Shown: positions 42,429 to 52,100 of the stretch, one piece after another | Layout of the letters: each line of letters starts with the position of its first letter | Position numbering within the stretch: the first letter of the stretch is position 1 | Source: Streptomyces albipurpureus | GTDB taxonomy: Bacteria > Actinomycetota > Actinomycetes > Streptomycetales > Streptomycetaceae | DNA length: 64,000 nt | Direction of reading: 5' to 3' | NCBI RefSeq assembly: GCF_023701525.1 | Contig: NZ_JAMQAW010000096.1 | Location: 1 to 64,000, forward strand | Notes under the pieces: generated by a model | The model's input: the letters and a program-made list of their open reading frames with translations, nothing else | Databases searched by the model: none | Told to the model about the DNA's origin: nothing | Program-made: the position numbers and the translations under genes

Positions 42429-43628
42429 TCAGTTGGCATTCAGGAGCTTGAGTTCCGGGTGGGCGGTGCCACCCTCGATCGCGGTCGAGGAGATATGCGA
42501 GACCACCCGCTCATCGACCGGGTCGTTCGCCGGGTCGTCGTGCACCACGATGTGCTCGTACGTGGTCGCCCGCTGCGCGGGCACCCGTCCCGACTTGCGG
42601 ATGAGGTCGATGATCTCCTGGCGGTTGGAGCGGTGCTTGGCACCGGCCGAGGAGACGACGTTCTCCTCCAGCATGATCGAACCGAGGTCGTCGGCGCCGT
42701 AGTGCAGCGACAGTTGGCCGACCTCCTTGCCGGTGGTCAGCCAGGAGCCCTGGATATGGGCCACGTTGTCGAAGAAGAGCCGGGCGATGGCGATCATCCG
42801 CAGATACTCGAAGAGCGTCGCCTGGGTCTGGCCCTTGAGGTGGTTGTTCTCGGGCTGGTACGTGTACGGGATGAAGGCGCGGAAGCCGCCCGTGCGGTCC
42901 TGCACATCGCGGATCATCCGCAGATGCTCGATGCGCTCGGCGTTGGTCTCGCCGGTGCCCATCAGCATGGTCGAGGTCGACTCCACCCCGAGTCCGTGCG
43001 CGGCCTCCATGATCTCCAGCCAGCGTTCGCCGGACTCCTTGAGCGGGGCGATCGCGGTGCGCGGGCGGGCCGGCAGCAACTCGGCACCGGCGCCGGCGAA
43101 GGAGTCCAGACCCGCCGTGTGGATGCGCTGGATGGCCTCCTCGATCGATACGCCCGAGATCTTCGCCATGTGCTCGACCTCGGACGCGCCGAGGGAGTGG
43201 ATCACCAGCTGCGGGAAGGCGGACCTGATCGCCGCGAAGTTCTCCTCGTAGTACTCCACACCGAAGTCGGGGTGGTGGCCGCCCTGGAACATGATCTGGG
43301 TGCCGCCCAGCTCAACGGTCTCGGCGCAGCGCCGCAGGATGTCATCGAGATCGCGCGTCCAGCCCTTCTTGGTGTCCTTCGGCGCCGCGTAGAAGGCACA
43401 GAACTTGCAGGCGGTGACGCAGAGGTTGGTGTAGTTGATGTTGCGCTCGATGATGTACGTCGCGATGTGCTCGGTTCCCGCGTATCGACGGCGGCGCACG
43501 GCGTCGGCCGCGCTGCCCAGTGCGTGCAGCGGGGCGGAGCGGTAGAGGTCAAGCGCCTCTTCCGGGGTGATCCGACCGCCCGCGGCAGCGCGGTCCAGCA
43601 CGGACTGAAGGTCGGCCTTCTCGGTCAC
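42429..43628 (-). CDS. mqnC: Cyclic dehypoxanthine futalosine synthase (399 aa)
   Basis: Radical SAM enzyme of the futalosine pathway; cyclises dehypoxanthine futalosine. The CxxxCxxC cluster ligand motif is CVTACKFCAF (residues about 71-80). Family regions include GGTQIMFQGGHHPDFG, GLDSFAGAGAELLP and STMLMGTGETNAERIEHL. GTG at 43628 has AGGTGA 6 nt upstream. S. coelicolor SCO4550 is the experimentally known counterpart, as I recall. Related to mqnE at 57752 but distinct in sequence. Confidence 0.95.
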   Translation of the reverse strand: MTEKADLQSVLDRAAAGGRITPEEALDLYRSAPLHALGSAADAVRRRRYAGTEHIATYIIERNINYTNLCVTACKFCAFYAAPKDTKKGWTRDLDDILRRCAETVELGGTQIMFQGGHHPDFGVEYYEENFAAIRSAFPQLVIHSLGASEVEHMAKISGVSIEEAIQRIHTAGLDSFAGAGAELLPARPRTAIAPLKESGERWLEIMEAAHGLGVESTSTMLMGTGETNAERIEHLRMIRDVQDRTGGFRAFIPYTYQPENNHLKGQTQATLFEYLRMIAIARLFFDNVAHIQGSWLTTGKEVGQLSLHYGADDLGSIMLEENVVSSAGAKHRSNRQEIIDLIRKSGRVPAQRATTYEHIVVHDDPANDPVDERVVSHISSTAIEGGTAHPELKLLNAN

Positions 43629-43713
43629 CGGGTGTCACCTTTCGGTGGTTCTCCAGAGCCTTGGGCAAGGCGCTGTCGGACGTTCTACGGGCCGGTCCAG
43701 CCTACGTCAGGGG

Positions 43714-43744
43714 ACTGGGCCGACCATGGGCCGGTCGGCCCGGT
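43714..43744. terminator. 12-bp hairpin after the kinase gene
   Basis: ACTGGGCCGACC (43714-43725) pairs with GGTCGGCCCGGT (43733-43744), with one G:U and a 7-nt loop. It lies 13 bp past the kinase stop and upstream of mqnC, so the two probably have separate transcripts. Confidence 0.65.
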
Positions 43745-43757
43745 CCACCGGTACGGA

Positions 43758-45527
43758 TCAGTTGGTGGCGCGCTTGAGGGTGGCGCGGGGGTTGCCGGCG
43801 CGCGGCTCGTCCGAGCTGTAGCGAAGGTTGCCCCCGGCCAGCTTCAGCGTCACGGTGTGGGTGCCTTCGGTGCATTTGCTGCCAGCTCGGCCGTTGGACG
43901 CGCCATCGGTGACCAGTTGGGTCGCGGTCGCCTTCCGTAGGACGAGATTGTCCGTACAGGCGAGGTTGCCCAGCGCGTCGTACTGGGCGGCGGTCCCGAT
44001 CCGGCCGCCCGTGCGTCCGGACTTGAGCACGATGGTGAAGGTGCCGGCTTTGAGGTCGGTGTCCGCGAAGCTGATGGTGAAGGGGCCCTCCCAGGTGCCG
44101 ATGAAGGCTTTCGGTACCTCGCTTGCCTGCTCACTGTCCGGGTTGCCCGGGGCGGAGGGAGCGGTACTGCCTTCCGCGGGGTCCTGGGGGCCGGCGTTCG
44201 CGGTGTCGTCGCTGTCCTTGAAGGCGCCGGAGCCGGGCAGCAGGTCATAGAGAACACCCACGCCGATGGTGACGCCGGCGAGCACGGCGGCCAGGGTGAG
44301 GGTGAGGGTGCAACTGACCTTGCGTCGGTTGCGGGTGGGCGGCGGGGGGTCGGGGTCGGCGGACGGGTCCCCCTGGGACGCGGGTGCCCAGGGCGCGTGG
44401 CCCTCCCCGGCGGCGGGGAACACCGGCAGCTGGGGCACCGAGGCCAGGGGGTGTCCCGACGGCAGGGGGTGCATCGGTTCGATCGGCGGACCGAAGGTGC
44501 CGGGTGTCGTCCCCGTTGGCTGGCCCGGCTGACCCGGCTGGCCCGCCCGGGCCGCCTCTACGCCGCCGACCGAAGGGCTGCTGAAAGCCACCGGGCCCGA
44601 CAGCGGGCCCTCGGGCCCCCGGGCCGGATCGGCGGGCTCCAGACTGAGCAACTCCACCGCGGCCCGGCTGACCTGTTCCACCAGCGCGCCCGGCAACCAG
44701 CCGGCGGCGACCAGAGCGGCGGCCCCGCCGGGGGCCAGCGCCCCGGCGATCTCCCGCGGTGTGGGGCGCGCGCCCGGGTTCTTGGCGAGCGCGCCGGCGA
44801 CCAGCTGCCTCAGCTCACCCTCCAGCCCATCGAGCTCCGGCTCCTCATGGACCACCTTGTAGAGGAGGGTGGCGGAGGAGTCTCCGCTGAAGGGGGCCGA
44901 GCCGGTGGCCGCGTAGGCCAGGACGGCACCCAGCGAGAACACATCGGCAGCGCCGGAGATGCCTTTGCCAAGGATCTGCTCGGGCGACATATAGCCGGGT
45001 GAGCCGACCGAGACCCCGGTGGAGGTGAGGGAAGCGGTACCGTCCGTGACCCGGGCGATCCCGAAGTCGATCAGCCGCGGGCCGTCGAGGGTGAGCAGCA
45101 CATTGGACGGCTTCACATCGCGGTGCACCAGTTCCAGGGCGTGTACGGCGGTGAGCGCCTCGGCGAGCCCGGCGCCCAGGGCGCGAACCGCGGGCATCGG
45201 CAGTGGACCGTGGCCGGTCACGGCGGCGGAGAGGGCGGGGCCTGCGACATAGCCGGTGGCCAACCAGGGTTGGGCGGCCCCCGGGTCGGCGTCGAGCACC
45301 GGCGCGGTCCACTGGCCGCCGACCCTCCGCGCGGACTCGACCTCGCGCCGGAACCGGGTGCGGAACTCGTCGTCGAGGGCGAAGTGGGGGTGGACGACCT
45401 TGACGGCGACGGTACGGCCGCCGGCGCTGCGGCCGAGGTAGACGCGTCCCATCCCGCCGGCGCCGAGCCGGCCCAGCAGCCGGTAGGGACCGATGAGACG
45501 CGGGTCCCCAGGATCGAGCGGCTGCAT
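43758..45527 (-). CDS. Membrane-anchored serine/threonine protein kinase (589 aa)
   Basis: PknB/Hanks-type kinase. Residues about 14-270: glycine loop GRLGAGGMGRVY (19-30), Lys43 in VAVKVV, catalytic HRDVKPSN (135-142), DFG at 154-156, and GYMSPEQ. A Pro/Gly-rich linker follows (GQPGQPGQPTGTTPG), then one membrane helix (LTLTLAAVLAGVTIGVGVLY) and an extracellular beta-rich domain (FIGTWEGPFTISFADTDLKA). The start at 45527 (MQPLDPGDPR) has GGGGGAG 7 nt upstream; the upstream ATG at 45551 lacks one. Ligand and targets unknown. Confidence 0.9.
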   Translation of the reverse strand: MQPLDPGDPRLIGPYRLLGRLGAGGMGRVYLGRSAGGRTVAVKVVHPHFALDDEFRTRFRREVESARRVGGQWTAPVLDADPGAAQPWLATGYVAGPALSAAVTGHGPLPMPAVRALGAGLAEALTAVHALELVHRDVKPSNVLLTLDGPRLIDFGIARVTDGTASLTSTGVSVGSPGYMSPEQILGKGISGAADVFSLGAVLAYAATGSAPFSGDSSATLLYKVVHEEPELDGLEGELRQLVAGALAKNPGARPTPREIAGALAPGGAAALVAAGWLPGALVEQVSRAAVELLSLEPADPARGPEGPLSGPVAFSSPSVGGVEAARAGQPGQPGQPTGTTPGTFGPPIEPMHPLPSGHPLASVPQLPVFPAAGEGHAPWAPASQGDPSADPDPPPPTRNRRKVSCTLTLTLAAVLAGVTIGVGVLYDLLPGSGAFKDSDDTANAGPQDPAEGSTAPSAPGNPDSEQASEVPKAFIGTWEGPFTISFADTDLKAGTFTIVLKSGRTGGRIGTAAQYDALGNLACTDNLVLRKATATQLVTDGASNGRAGSKCTEGTHTVTLKLAGGNLRYSSDEPRAGNPRATLKRATN

Positions 45528-45749
45528 CTGTGAACTCCCCCGGTTGCCCATCTGTCCGCTTCTGCCGGAACTCAGGGTAGGGGGAGCCGCCTGCTCGCTC
45601 CCAGGGAATTGCGGCCGGGTGTTTTCACCCGGGTCATCGGCGCGGGAGCACGGCCGCTGCTTCGCTTCCGAGGGACCCGCCTGCGAGCCGGACGTCCTGG
45701 CATCCGCCACGACTGGCGGAGGATGGCGTTCCGCCAGGCATGCGGCAGC

Positions 45750-46016
45750 TCAGCCGCGGCGCGGGACGCGCGGCGTCGTGGCGTACGTATCCGATCCGTC
45801 GGGGGGGGTCGGGGGGTCGGGGCGCCGCCGAGGTCGGCCGCCGTGGGGTCGTTGGGCGTTTCGCGGCTGGAACAGGAAGCGGGGGATGCCCTGGTGGTCC
45901 TTGCCGAGGTGGATCCCGACGTGGTCGATCTGGTTGGCAGTGCCGCTCTCGGCGGCGAGGAAGAGTACGGACGGCGGTATCTCGGGTGTGCTGCCTTCTC
46001 CTGCACCGGTACTCAT
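45750..46016 (-). pseudogene. NlpC/P60 peptidase remnant
   Basis: The minus strand reads SVLFLAAESGTANQIDHVGI then HLGKDHQGIPRFLFQPRNAQ, which matches the C-terminal core of NlpC/P60 proteins (xDLLFFAxxxGxxNQIDHVGIYLG). The catalytic Cys half is missing and the C-terminus runs into Pro/Arg-rich non-coding sequence. A relic inside a 660-bp gap (45528-46186). Confidence 0.5.
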
Positions 46017-46046
46017 GGCGCCCTCGGGTACGGGGGCTTATGGCGC

Positions 46047-46127
46047 CCTCGGCTCCGGCGGGCGGGCACAATCCGATCCGAGCCGAGTCGGGCGACCCCC
46101 TCGGCTCCGGCCGGCGGGCACGATCCG
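46047..46127. repeat. 29-nt imperfect direct repeat
   Basis: A 29-nt unit starting CCTCGGCTCCGG occurs at 46047-46075 and 46099-46127 with two mismatches. The copies lie 60-140 bp past the mqnA stop, in the same gap as the peptidase remnant. Confidence 0.6.
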
Positions 46128-46186
46128 GGCGCCTCCCTCCGCCGACGAGCCTGCTACGGGTAGGGGCGGGGCTGAGCAGGCGCCCC

Positions 46187-47062
46187 TCAGCGCCCTAGCA
46201 GCTCGACCGTGACATCGGCCGGGAAGCCGGTGGTCGGACCGATGAGGCGGGCGAACTCCCGTACGCCTGCCAATTGCTCGGAACCGAAGCGGAAGTCCAG
46301 CGTACGGAAGTATCGCTCCAGCAGTTCCGCATCGAAGCTCTCCCAGCGAGCCGCCTGCTCCGAGACCTTGGCGACCTCTTCGAGCGACAGGTCGCGGGAG
46401 GACAGAAAGGCCTCATGGACTTCGCGCACCAACGCGGGTTCACGGGCCAGATACTCCTTGCGCGCCGCCCAGACCGCGAACACAAAGGGCAGGCCCGTCC
46501 ACTCCTTCCACATCAATCCCAGGTCATGGACTTCAAGACCAAGCCTCGGCGCATCGTGCAAGGACGCCCGCAGTGCGGCATCGCCAATCAGGACGGCTGC
46601 TTCCGCTTCCTGCATCATCAAGCCGAGATCGGGCGGGCAGCTGTAATAGTCGGGCGTCACCCGGTACTTCTCGGCCAGCAGTAGTTGCGCCAGCCGTACC
46701 GACGTACGAGAAGTGGAGCCAAGGGCGACCCGTGCGCCATCCAGCTTCTCCAGTGGGCCCTGAGAGACGATGACACACGACATCACCGGACCATCACAAC
46801 CGACTGCCAGATCAGGAAATGCCACCAGCTGATCGGCATTGCGCAGAAACTCCACCAGAGTGATCGGCGCGATATCGAGTTCTCCGCTCACCAGTTGCTC
46901 ACTGAGCTTCTCCGGTGAGTCCTTCGTCAACTCCAGGTCAAGAAGTGTTCCGGTGCGGGCCAGCCCCCAGTAGAGGGGGAGACAGTTGAGGAACTGGATA
47001 TGACCGACCCGGGGCCTGCTGCGGGGGCGGTCGGTTGCTGGGGTTTCTCCGAGACTGTCCAC
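46187..47062 (-). CDS. mqnA: Chorismate dehydratase (291 aa)
   Basis: First committed step of the futalosine pathway: converts chorismate to 3-enolpyruvylbenzoate. Periplasmic-binding-protein fold; family motifs are RVGHIQFLNCLPLYWGL, LVSGELDIAPITLVEFL, ALGSTSRTSVRLAQLLL and GDAALRASL. GTG start at 47062. S. coelicolor SCO4506 is the known counterpart, as I recall. Single gene, divergent from cspA. Confidence 0.95.
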   Translation of the reverse strand: MDSLGETPATDRPRSRPRVGHIQFLNCLPLYWGLARTGTLLDLELTKDSPEKLSEQLVSGELDIAPITLVEFLRNADQLVAFPDLAVGCDGPVMSCVIVSQGPLEKLDGARVALGSTSRTSVRLAQLLLAEKYRVTPDYYSCPPDLGLMMQEAEAAVLIGDAALRASLHDAPRLGLEVHDLGLMWKEWTGLPFVFAVWAARKEYLAREPALVREVHEAFLSSRDLSLEEVAKVSEQAARWESFDAELLERYFRTLDFRFGSEQLAGVREFARLIGPTTGFPADVTVELLGR

Positions 47063-47380
47063 AACGTGAGGCTAGACCGGTACAGGTGATCTGAGTGCGC
47101 AGGGGCCGTACGCGGGCCGCGCGGCGAGCTGGCTCCAGGGCGGGTACGCACCGGTTGAGCTGCGGTTCGTCAGTGCGCGGAGGGGCCCTTCAAGCGTCCG
47201 AGTGAAGTGATCTTTCCCTCTACCGCTGCCAACACAGTGCGTGCTAGGCTCGACGCAAGTTGCAGTTTGGTTTCCCTTGCAGTACAGAGCCTGCGGAGCA
47301 TGTGACCCGCGGGCTTTTGTAGTTTTCAGACTTGTTTGCAGGTTCTGGAGCAGGGCAACCCTTTGGCCCAAGGAGGGCTT
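47063..47380 (+). promoter_or_regulatory. Divergent mqnA/cold-shock promoter region with probable long csp leader
   Basis: 318 bp without a gene. The part before cspA is T/C-rich with two TTGCAGT repeats (near 47260 and 47277). Cold-shock genes usually have long structured 5' leaders that regulate translation with temperature; that would fit here. A GTGCTAGGCT stretch near 47240 may contain the -10 box. Confidence 0.35.
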
Positions 47381-47584
47381 ATGGCTACCGGAACCGTCAA
47401 GTGGTTCAACGCTGAAAAGGGCTTCGGCTTCATCGCCCAGGACGGCGGCGGCCCGGATGTCTTCGTCCACTACTCCGCGATCAACGCGTCTGGTTTCCGC
47501 TCCCTGGAGGAGAACCAGGTCGTGAACTTCGACGTCACCCAGGGCCCGAAGGGCCCGCAGGCGGAGAACGTCACCCCGGCCTAA
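47381..47584 (+). CDS. Cold-shock protein (67 aa)
   Basis: CspA-type nucleic-acid-binding beta barrel, an RNA chaperone. RNP1 KGFGFIAQ and RNP2 DVFVHYSAI are intact. The ribosome site AAGGAGGG at 47370-47377 fixes ATG 47381. Monocistronic, followed by a perfect 11-bp terminator. A Streptomyces CspA-class protein of standard length. Which paralogue (for example scoF-like) cannot be decided from sequence alone. Confidence 0.95.
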   Translation: MATGTVKWFNAEKGFGFIAQDGGGPDVFVHYSAINASGFRSLEENQVVNFDVTQGPKGPQAENVTPA

Positions 47585-47629
47585 TCAGCCAGGTTGACGA
47601 TCGCGTAACCGACTTAATAGCACCACCCA

Positions 47630-47662
47630 AGGAGCTCCGTCCTTTCCAGGAACGGAGCTCCT
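47630..47662 (+). terminator. Perfect 11-bp terminator after cspA
   Basis: AGGAGCTCCGT (47630-47640) and ACGGAGCTCCT (47652-47662) flank CCTTTCCAGGA, followed by GCCTTTCC. It is within 80 bp of the M1 peptidase stop at 47740 on the other strand, so it may serve both. Confidence 0.85.
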
Positions 47663-47739
47663 GCCTTTCCTCATCGCCTTTCCATGGTGAATTCACGCCT
47701 TTCCGGGCAGAAGTGGATTCATACGGCATCTTCGGAGTG

Positions 47740-49131
47740 TCAGGGCAGCCGATCAGGCAGCGCGGGCAGTTCCCTCTCGTACAGCCAGGACTGAAAGAAC
47801 CTCTCCAGGGATTGCGGAGAGTGACGGTCAGCGAGGGCGAGAAACTGCTCGGTGGTCACCGAGCCATGGCGATGGGTCGCCGTCCACTCGCGCAGCAGCG
47901 CGACAAAGGCCTCAAGCCCCAGCTGATGGCGCAGCGCGTGCAGGGTCAGCCCACCCCGTTCGTAGACCCGCTCGTCGAAGAGTCGATCAGGCCCAGGATC
48001 GGCGATCAGGATGTCCCGGCGCAGCAGCGCGAGTCGCCCCCACGCCCGGCCGGCCAGTACGGCCGCGTTCGGGCCGCCCGACAGCTCGGACCACAGCCAC
48101 TCGGCGTACTTCGCGAAGCCCTCATGGAGCCAGATGTCCCTCCAGTCGGCGGCGGTGAGGCTGTTGCCGAACCACTGATGGGCCAGCTCATGAGCGATCA
48201 ACCGCTCGCTGCCGCGATGGCCGTCGACATGGTTGGCGCCGAAGGCCGAGAGGCCCTGTGCCTCGATGGGCACCTCCAACTCGTCCGCCGTCACGACCAC
48301 GGCGTACTCGTCGAAGGGGTAGGGGCCAAAGAGATCCTGGAAGACGGCCATCATGCGCGGCTGCCGCGCGAAGTCATGCTCGAACCGGCCGCCGAGCAGC
48401 TCCCTCGGCACCGCCGCGCGCTGCGGTACGGCGACCGCGTCCGAGAGGGTGACCAGCGCATAGGGACCGATGTGCACCGCCGCCAGATAGGCGGCCATCG
48501 GCGCGGGCTGGTCGTACACCCAGGTCGTGGTGGAAGCCCTGACCGTACGGGAGATCAGCCTGCCGTTCGCCACCACCGTGTACGGCGAGGGCGCGGTCAC
48601 CGCGATCCGGTAGCGGGCCTTGTCATCGGGTCGATCGTTGCAGGGGTACCAGGAGTGGGCGCCGTAGGGCTGGGAGGCCACCAATGAGCCCTCGGCCAAC
48701 TGCTCCCAACCGAGCTCGCCCCACTCCCGGCTGCGGATGGGCCGCGGAACGCCGGTGTATCGCACTTCGACGGTGAAGACGGCACCCATGGGCAGTGGGC
48801 GGATGGGGCGGATGCGGAGCTTGTCGGCGCGATGGGTGTAGCGAGCCGGGCTGGCACTGTCCAGAAGCACTTTGGTGATACGGAATCGACCAAGATCGAA
48901 GACGACCTCGGACAGTGTCTCGCCGGCGACGGCACTGATCGTGGCCCGAGCGGTGATGCGGCCGGTGCCCGGGGAGCACTCCAGGGCGAGGTCATAGCTG
49001 GTGGTGCGGTAGCGGTGGTCACCGTACTGCGGCAGATAGTCACCGTGCGTGGCGTAGTCGCTGTCAAAGGTCGTCCGCGGGCCCCGTGGCTCGGGGGTGC
49101 CGCCGAGCAGGGGCGGACCGGAGCGACTCAT
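47740..49131 (-). CDS. M1 family zinc metallopeptidase (463 aa)
   Basis: Gluzincin peptidase. Zinc site HELAHQWFGNSL (HExxH) plus the downstream Glu in WLHEGFAKYAEWLW; catalytic Tyr probably in DERVYERGGLTLHALR. The exopeptidase GxMEN motif is replaced by EAQGLSAFG, so N-terminal binding may differ from classical aminopeptidases. It has no signal peptide and no ERAP-like C-terminal domain. The ATG at 49131 overlaps the Pls-like stop (TAATG), so the genes are coupled. It may act on the product or a precursor of the Pls-like enzyme; epsilon-polylysine producers contain degrading aminopeptidases. Confidence 0.88.
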   Translation of the reverse strand: MSRSGPPLLGGTPEPRGPRTTFDSDYATHGDYLPQYGDHRYRTTSYDLALECSPGTGRITARATISAVAGETLSEVVFDLGRFRITKVLLDSASPARYTHRADKLRIRPIRPLPMGAVFTVEVRYTGVPRPIRSREWGELGWEQLAEGSLVASQPYGAHSWYPCNDRPDDKARYRIAVTAPSPYTVVANGRLISRTVRASTTTWVYDQPAPMAAYLAAVHIGPYALVTLSDAVAVPQRAAVPRELLGGRFEHDFARQPRMMAVFQDLFGPYPFDEYAVVVTADELEVPIEAQGLSAFGANHVDGHRGSERLIAHELAHQWFGNSLTAADWRDIWLHEGFAKYAEWLWSELSGGPNAAVLAGRAWGRLALLRRDILIADPGPDRLFDERVYERGGLTLHALRHQLGLEAFVALLREWTATHRHGSVTTEQFLALADRHSPQSLERFFQSWLYERELPALPDRLP

Positions 49132-52100
49132 TACGGACCCTTCGGCCAGGGCGTGATCGGGTCGTTCGACGGCAGCGGGGGCGCCTCGGCGGACGGGCGC
49201 CGCCAAGCAGCGATCGGGTTGCCCAGCCAACGCGTCCCAGCCGGCACCCGTTCCCCACTCATCACCAGGGAACCGGGCCCCACCACCGCCCCGTCGCCGA
49301 TCACCACACCCGGCAGGGCGATGGAGTGCGGGCCGAGGCTGGTGCCCGTACCGAGGGTGATCGCGTCCAACCGCATGATCCGGTCGTGGAAGAGGTGGGT
49401 CTGCACCACACATCCTCGATTGACGCTCGCGCCACCTCCCACGCTGACCAGGTCGGGTTCGGGTAGCCAGTAGGTCTCACACCACACTCCGGGCCCGATA
49501 CGGGCGCCCAGGCCACGCAGCCAGAGGATGGTCAGCGGTGTGCCGGGCACCGCTCCCATCAGCCAGGGCACGGCGAGGGTCTCCACAAAGGTGTCGGCGA
49601 GTTCGTCGCGCCACACAGAACCGGACCACAGCGGATGCTCACCCACCCGGAACACCCCTACCAGCAGCCATTTCGCGGCGATGGCCAGAGTCGAGGCAAT
49701 CGCCCCCGCGCCGAGCAGCAGCAGCCCGCCGACGAGCAGCGCCAGTGGATGGCCCCACCGGGTGGCCAGGGTGCCGAAGAGGGCCAGCACGGAGACGGCC
49801 AGCGCCGCACCACACATAAGCGGAACGATTCTGCAGAGCTCTACCGCCCCCCGGGCCCATTTCAGCCGCCTCGGTGGGGAAAAAGTGCGGCTCTCATCGG
49901 TCCGCTCCACGGCCCGGGGCAGCTCCATCGGGGGCATACCGAGCCAGGAACTGCCCGCCTTGGATCGTTTCGGGGCTGCCGAGAGCACTCCCACCAGCCC
50001 CCGTTTGGGCACCCGCCGACCCGCGGCGGTCATCCCCGAGTTCCCCAGGAAAGCCCGCTTGCCGACCCGGGCGGCGGCGATCCGCAGCCTGCCGCCGCCC
50101 AGTTCATATCCGCCGACCATGGTGTCGTCGGCCAGGAAGGCCCCACTGCCCACCGAGGTCATCGCCGGTACCGCGAGCACAGTGGACGCCTCGACCCCAT
50201 GGCCCACCCGCATCCCCAGCGCTCGTAGCCATCCGGGCGTCAACAGGCTGGCGTACAGGGGGTGGAGTTGGGTGCGGGCCATGTCCATCAGCCGTTCGGT
50301 CGCCCAGATCTGCCAAGCGATCCGACTGTGGAGTGGGTGGCTGCCCGCGCGCAGTCCCACGCTGAGGGCACGTACACCCAGCAGGATCAGCAGGGCGTAT
50401 GAGATCAGAGCGGCCACCGTGGCCAGGGGTACGGCGGTCAACGCGCCGGTGATGTCGCCGCGCCCCGCCATGGAGGCACTCATCACCCAGAGGGCCGGGA
50501 CGATGGCAACCATCGGCAGCACCCCCAGGACCAGCGAGGACAGGGCGTAGCCAAGGCTCCAGCGGCGCTGGTGTGGCGGGCGGGGTTCCCGAGGCCTGCG
50601 GGCGCGGCCTTCGCGGGTGGCGGGCGCGCCCGACCAGCGTTCCCCGGCCGGGATGGCCCCGGTCACCGCAGAGCCGGGGGCGATCCGGGCCCGCTTGCCG
50701 ATCCGGGCCCCCGGAAAGAGGGTGCTCCGGGCTCCGACCACTGCTTCGGCACCGACCCGCACCGGCCCGATCCGCAGTCGGTCACCGTCCAGCCAATGGC
50801 CGCAGAGATCGACTTCGGGCTCGATGGCACAGCCACGGCCGAGCCTGAGCCAGCCGGTCACGGGCGGTAGCGCGTGGAGGTCGGCGTCATCGGCGACCCT
50901 GGCTCCCAGGGCCGTCGCGTACCAGGTGAGCCAGGGGCCGGTGAGGTGGACGGCCCCACTCGTCTCGGCAAGTCGCTCGGCGGTCCACAGCCGCAGATGG
51001 ACCGGGCCGCCGCGCGGATGGCTGCCGGGGCGCAGCCCGCGCAGCAGCAGCCGGGCGCCGCCCGCGGCGATGGCGATCCGGCCGGGTGGGCTGAAGAGGA
51101 GTAGCCAGCCGAGCGCCACCCACCACCAGGAGACGGCGGGCCCGATGCCGAGAGCGTTGCCCACAGCGACGGCGGGGACGCTCCAGCGCAGGGCGGCCAC
51201 CGTGAACAGGGGAACGAGCAGCAAGAGCTGAACGATCTGAGCCCGGCGGGGGACGGGCCGTACCCGCGGTCCCCCCGGCGCGGTGTCCGCGACGGCTTCC
51301 AGGGGCAGGGAGCCTTCCAGGGTCAGGGCGAGGGAGCGCAGCCGGGGGTACCGGTAGACATCGGCGACCGACCCGGTGCCATGGCGCTCCCGGATGCGCG
51401 AGACGAGTCGGGCCGCGGCGAGGCTGCCGCCACCGTGGGCGAAGAAGTCGGCTTCGGGGTCGATGACCGGGGTACCGAGCAGCTCGGCCCACTGAGCGGC
51501 GAGCCATTCCTCGGCAGCGGTGAACACCGGACGCCCGGTGGTGTCGGCGCTGCCAACCGCCTTTGCCGCGCCCGTCACCGACTGGTCCGGCAGAGGCCAG
51601 GGCAGTGCGTCCCGATCCACCTTGCCGGAGGTACGGGTGGGGAGGTCGTCGATCACGACGAGCAGGGGGACCAGCGCGGCGGGGAGTGCCGCCCGCAGCC
51701 GAGCGAGTGCGCCGACCTGGTCAAAGGGAGCGGGTTCCGCGCGCACGCCAGGGTCCGGGGACGTACAGACAGAGGGAACGGGCTCCACAACCACATCAGG
51801 GTCCGAGGGCGCAAAGCCCAAGGGGACGGGCTCCACACGCACGCGAGGGTCCGGGCGCACCCGGTCGACCGGAACGGGTTTCGGGCGACGCGCACCCGGG
51901 CCTGAGGGCACACGGTCGGAAGCCGCGGATCGCGCGGACACTTCAGAGCCCGGGGGCACCTCGCCAGGAGCAACGGACTCCACGGGTTCGCCACCCGCCC
52001 CTCGGGGTGTGCCCGGCAGCTCGGCCGGATGTCCGATCGCCCCGGTGCTGGGCACCACATAGCCGACCAGCAGCTGATGCCCCGAGGCCGTCGTACGCAG

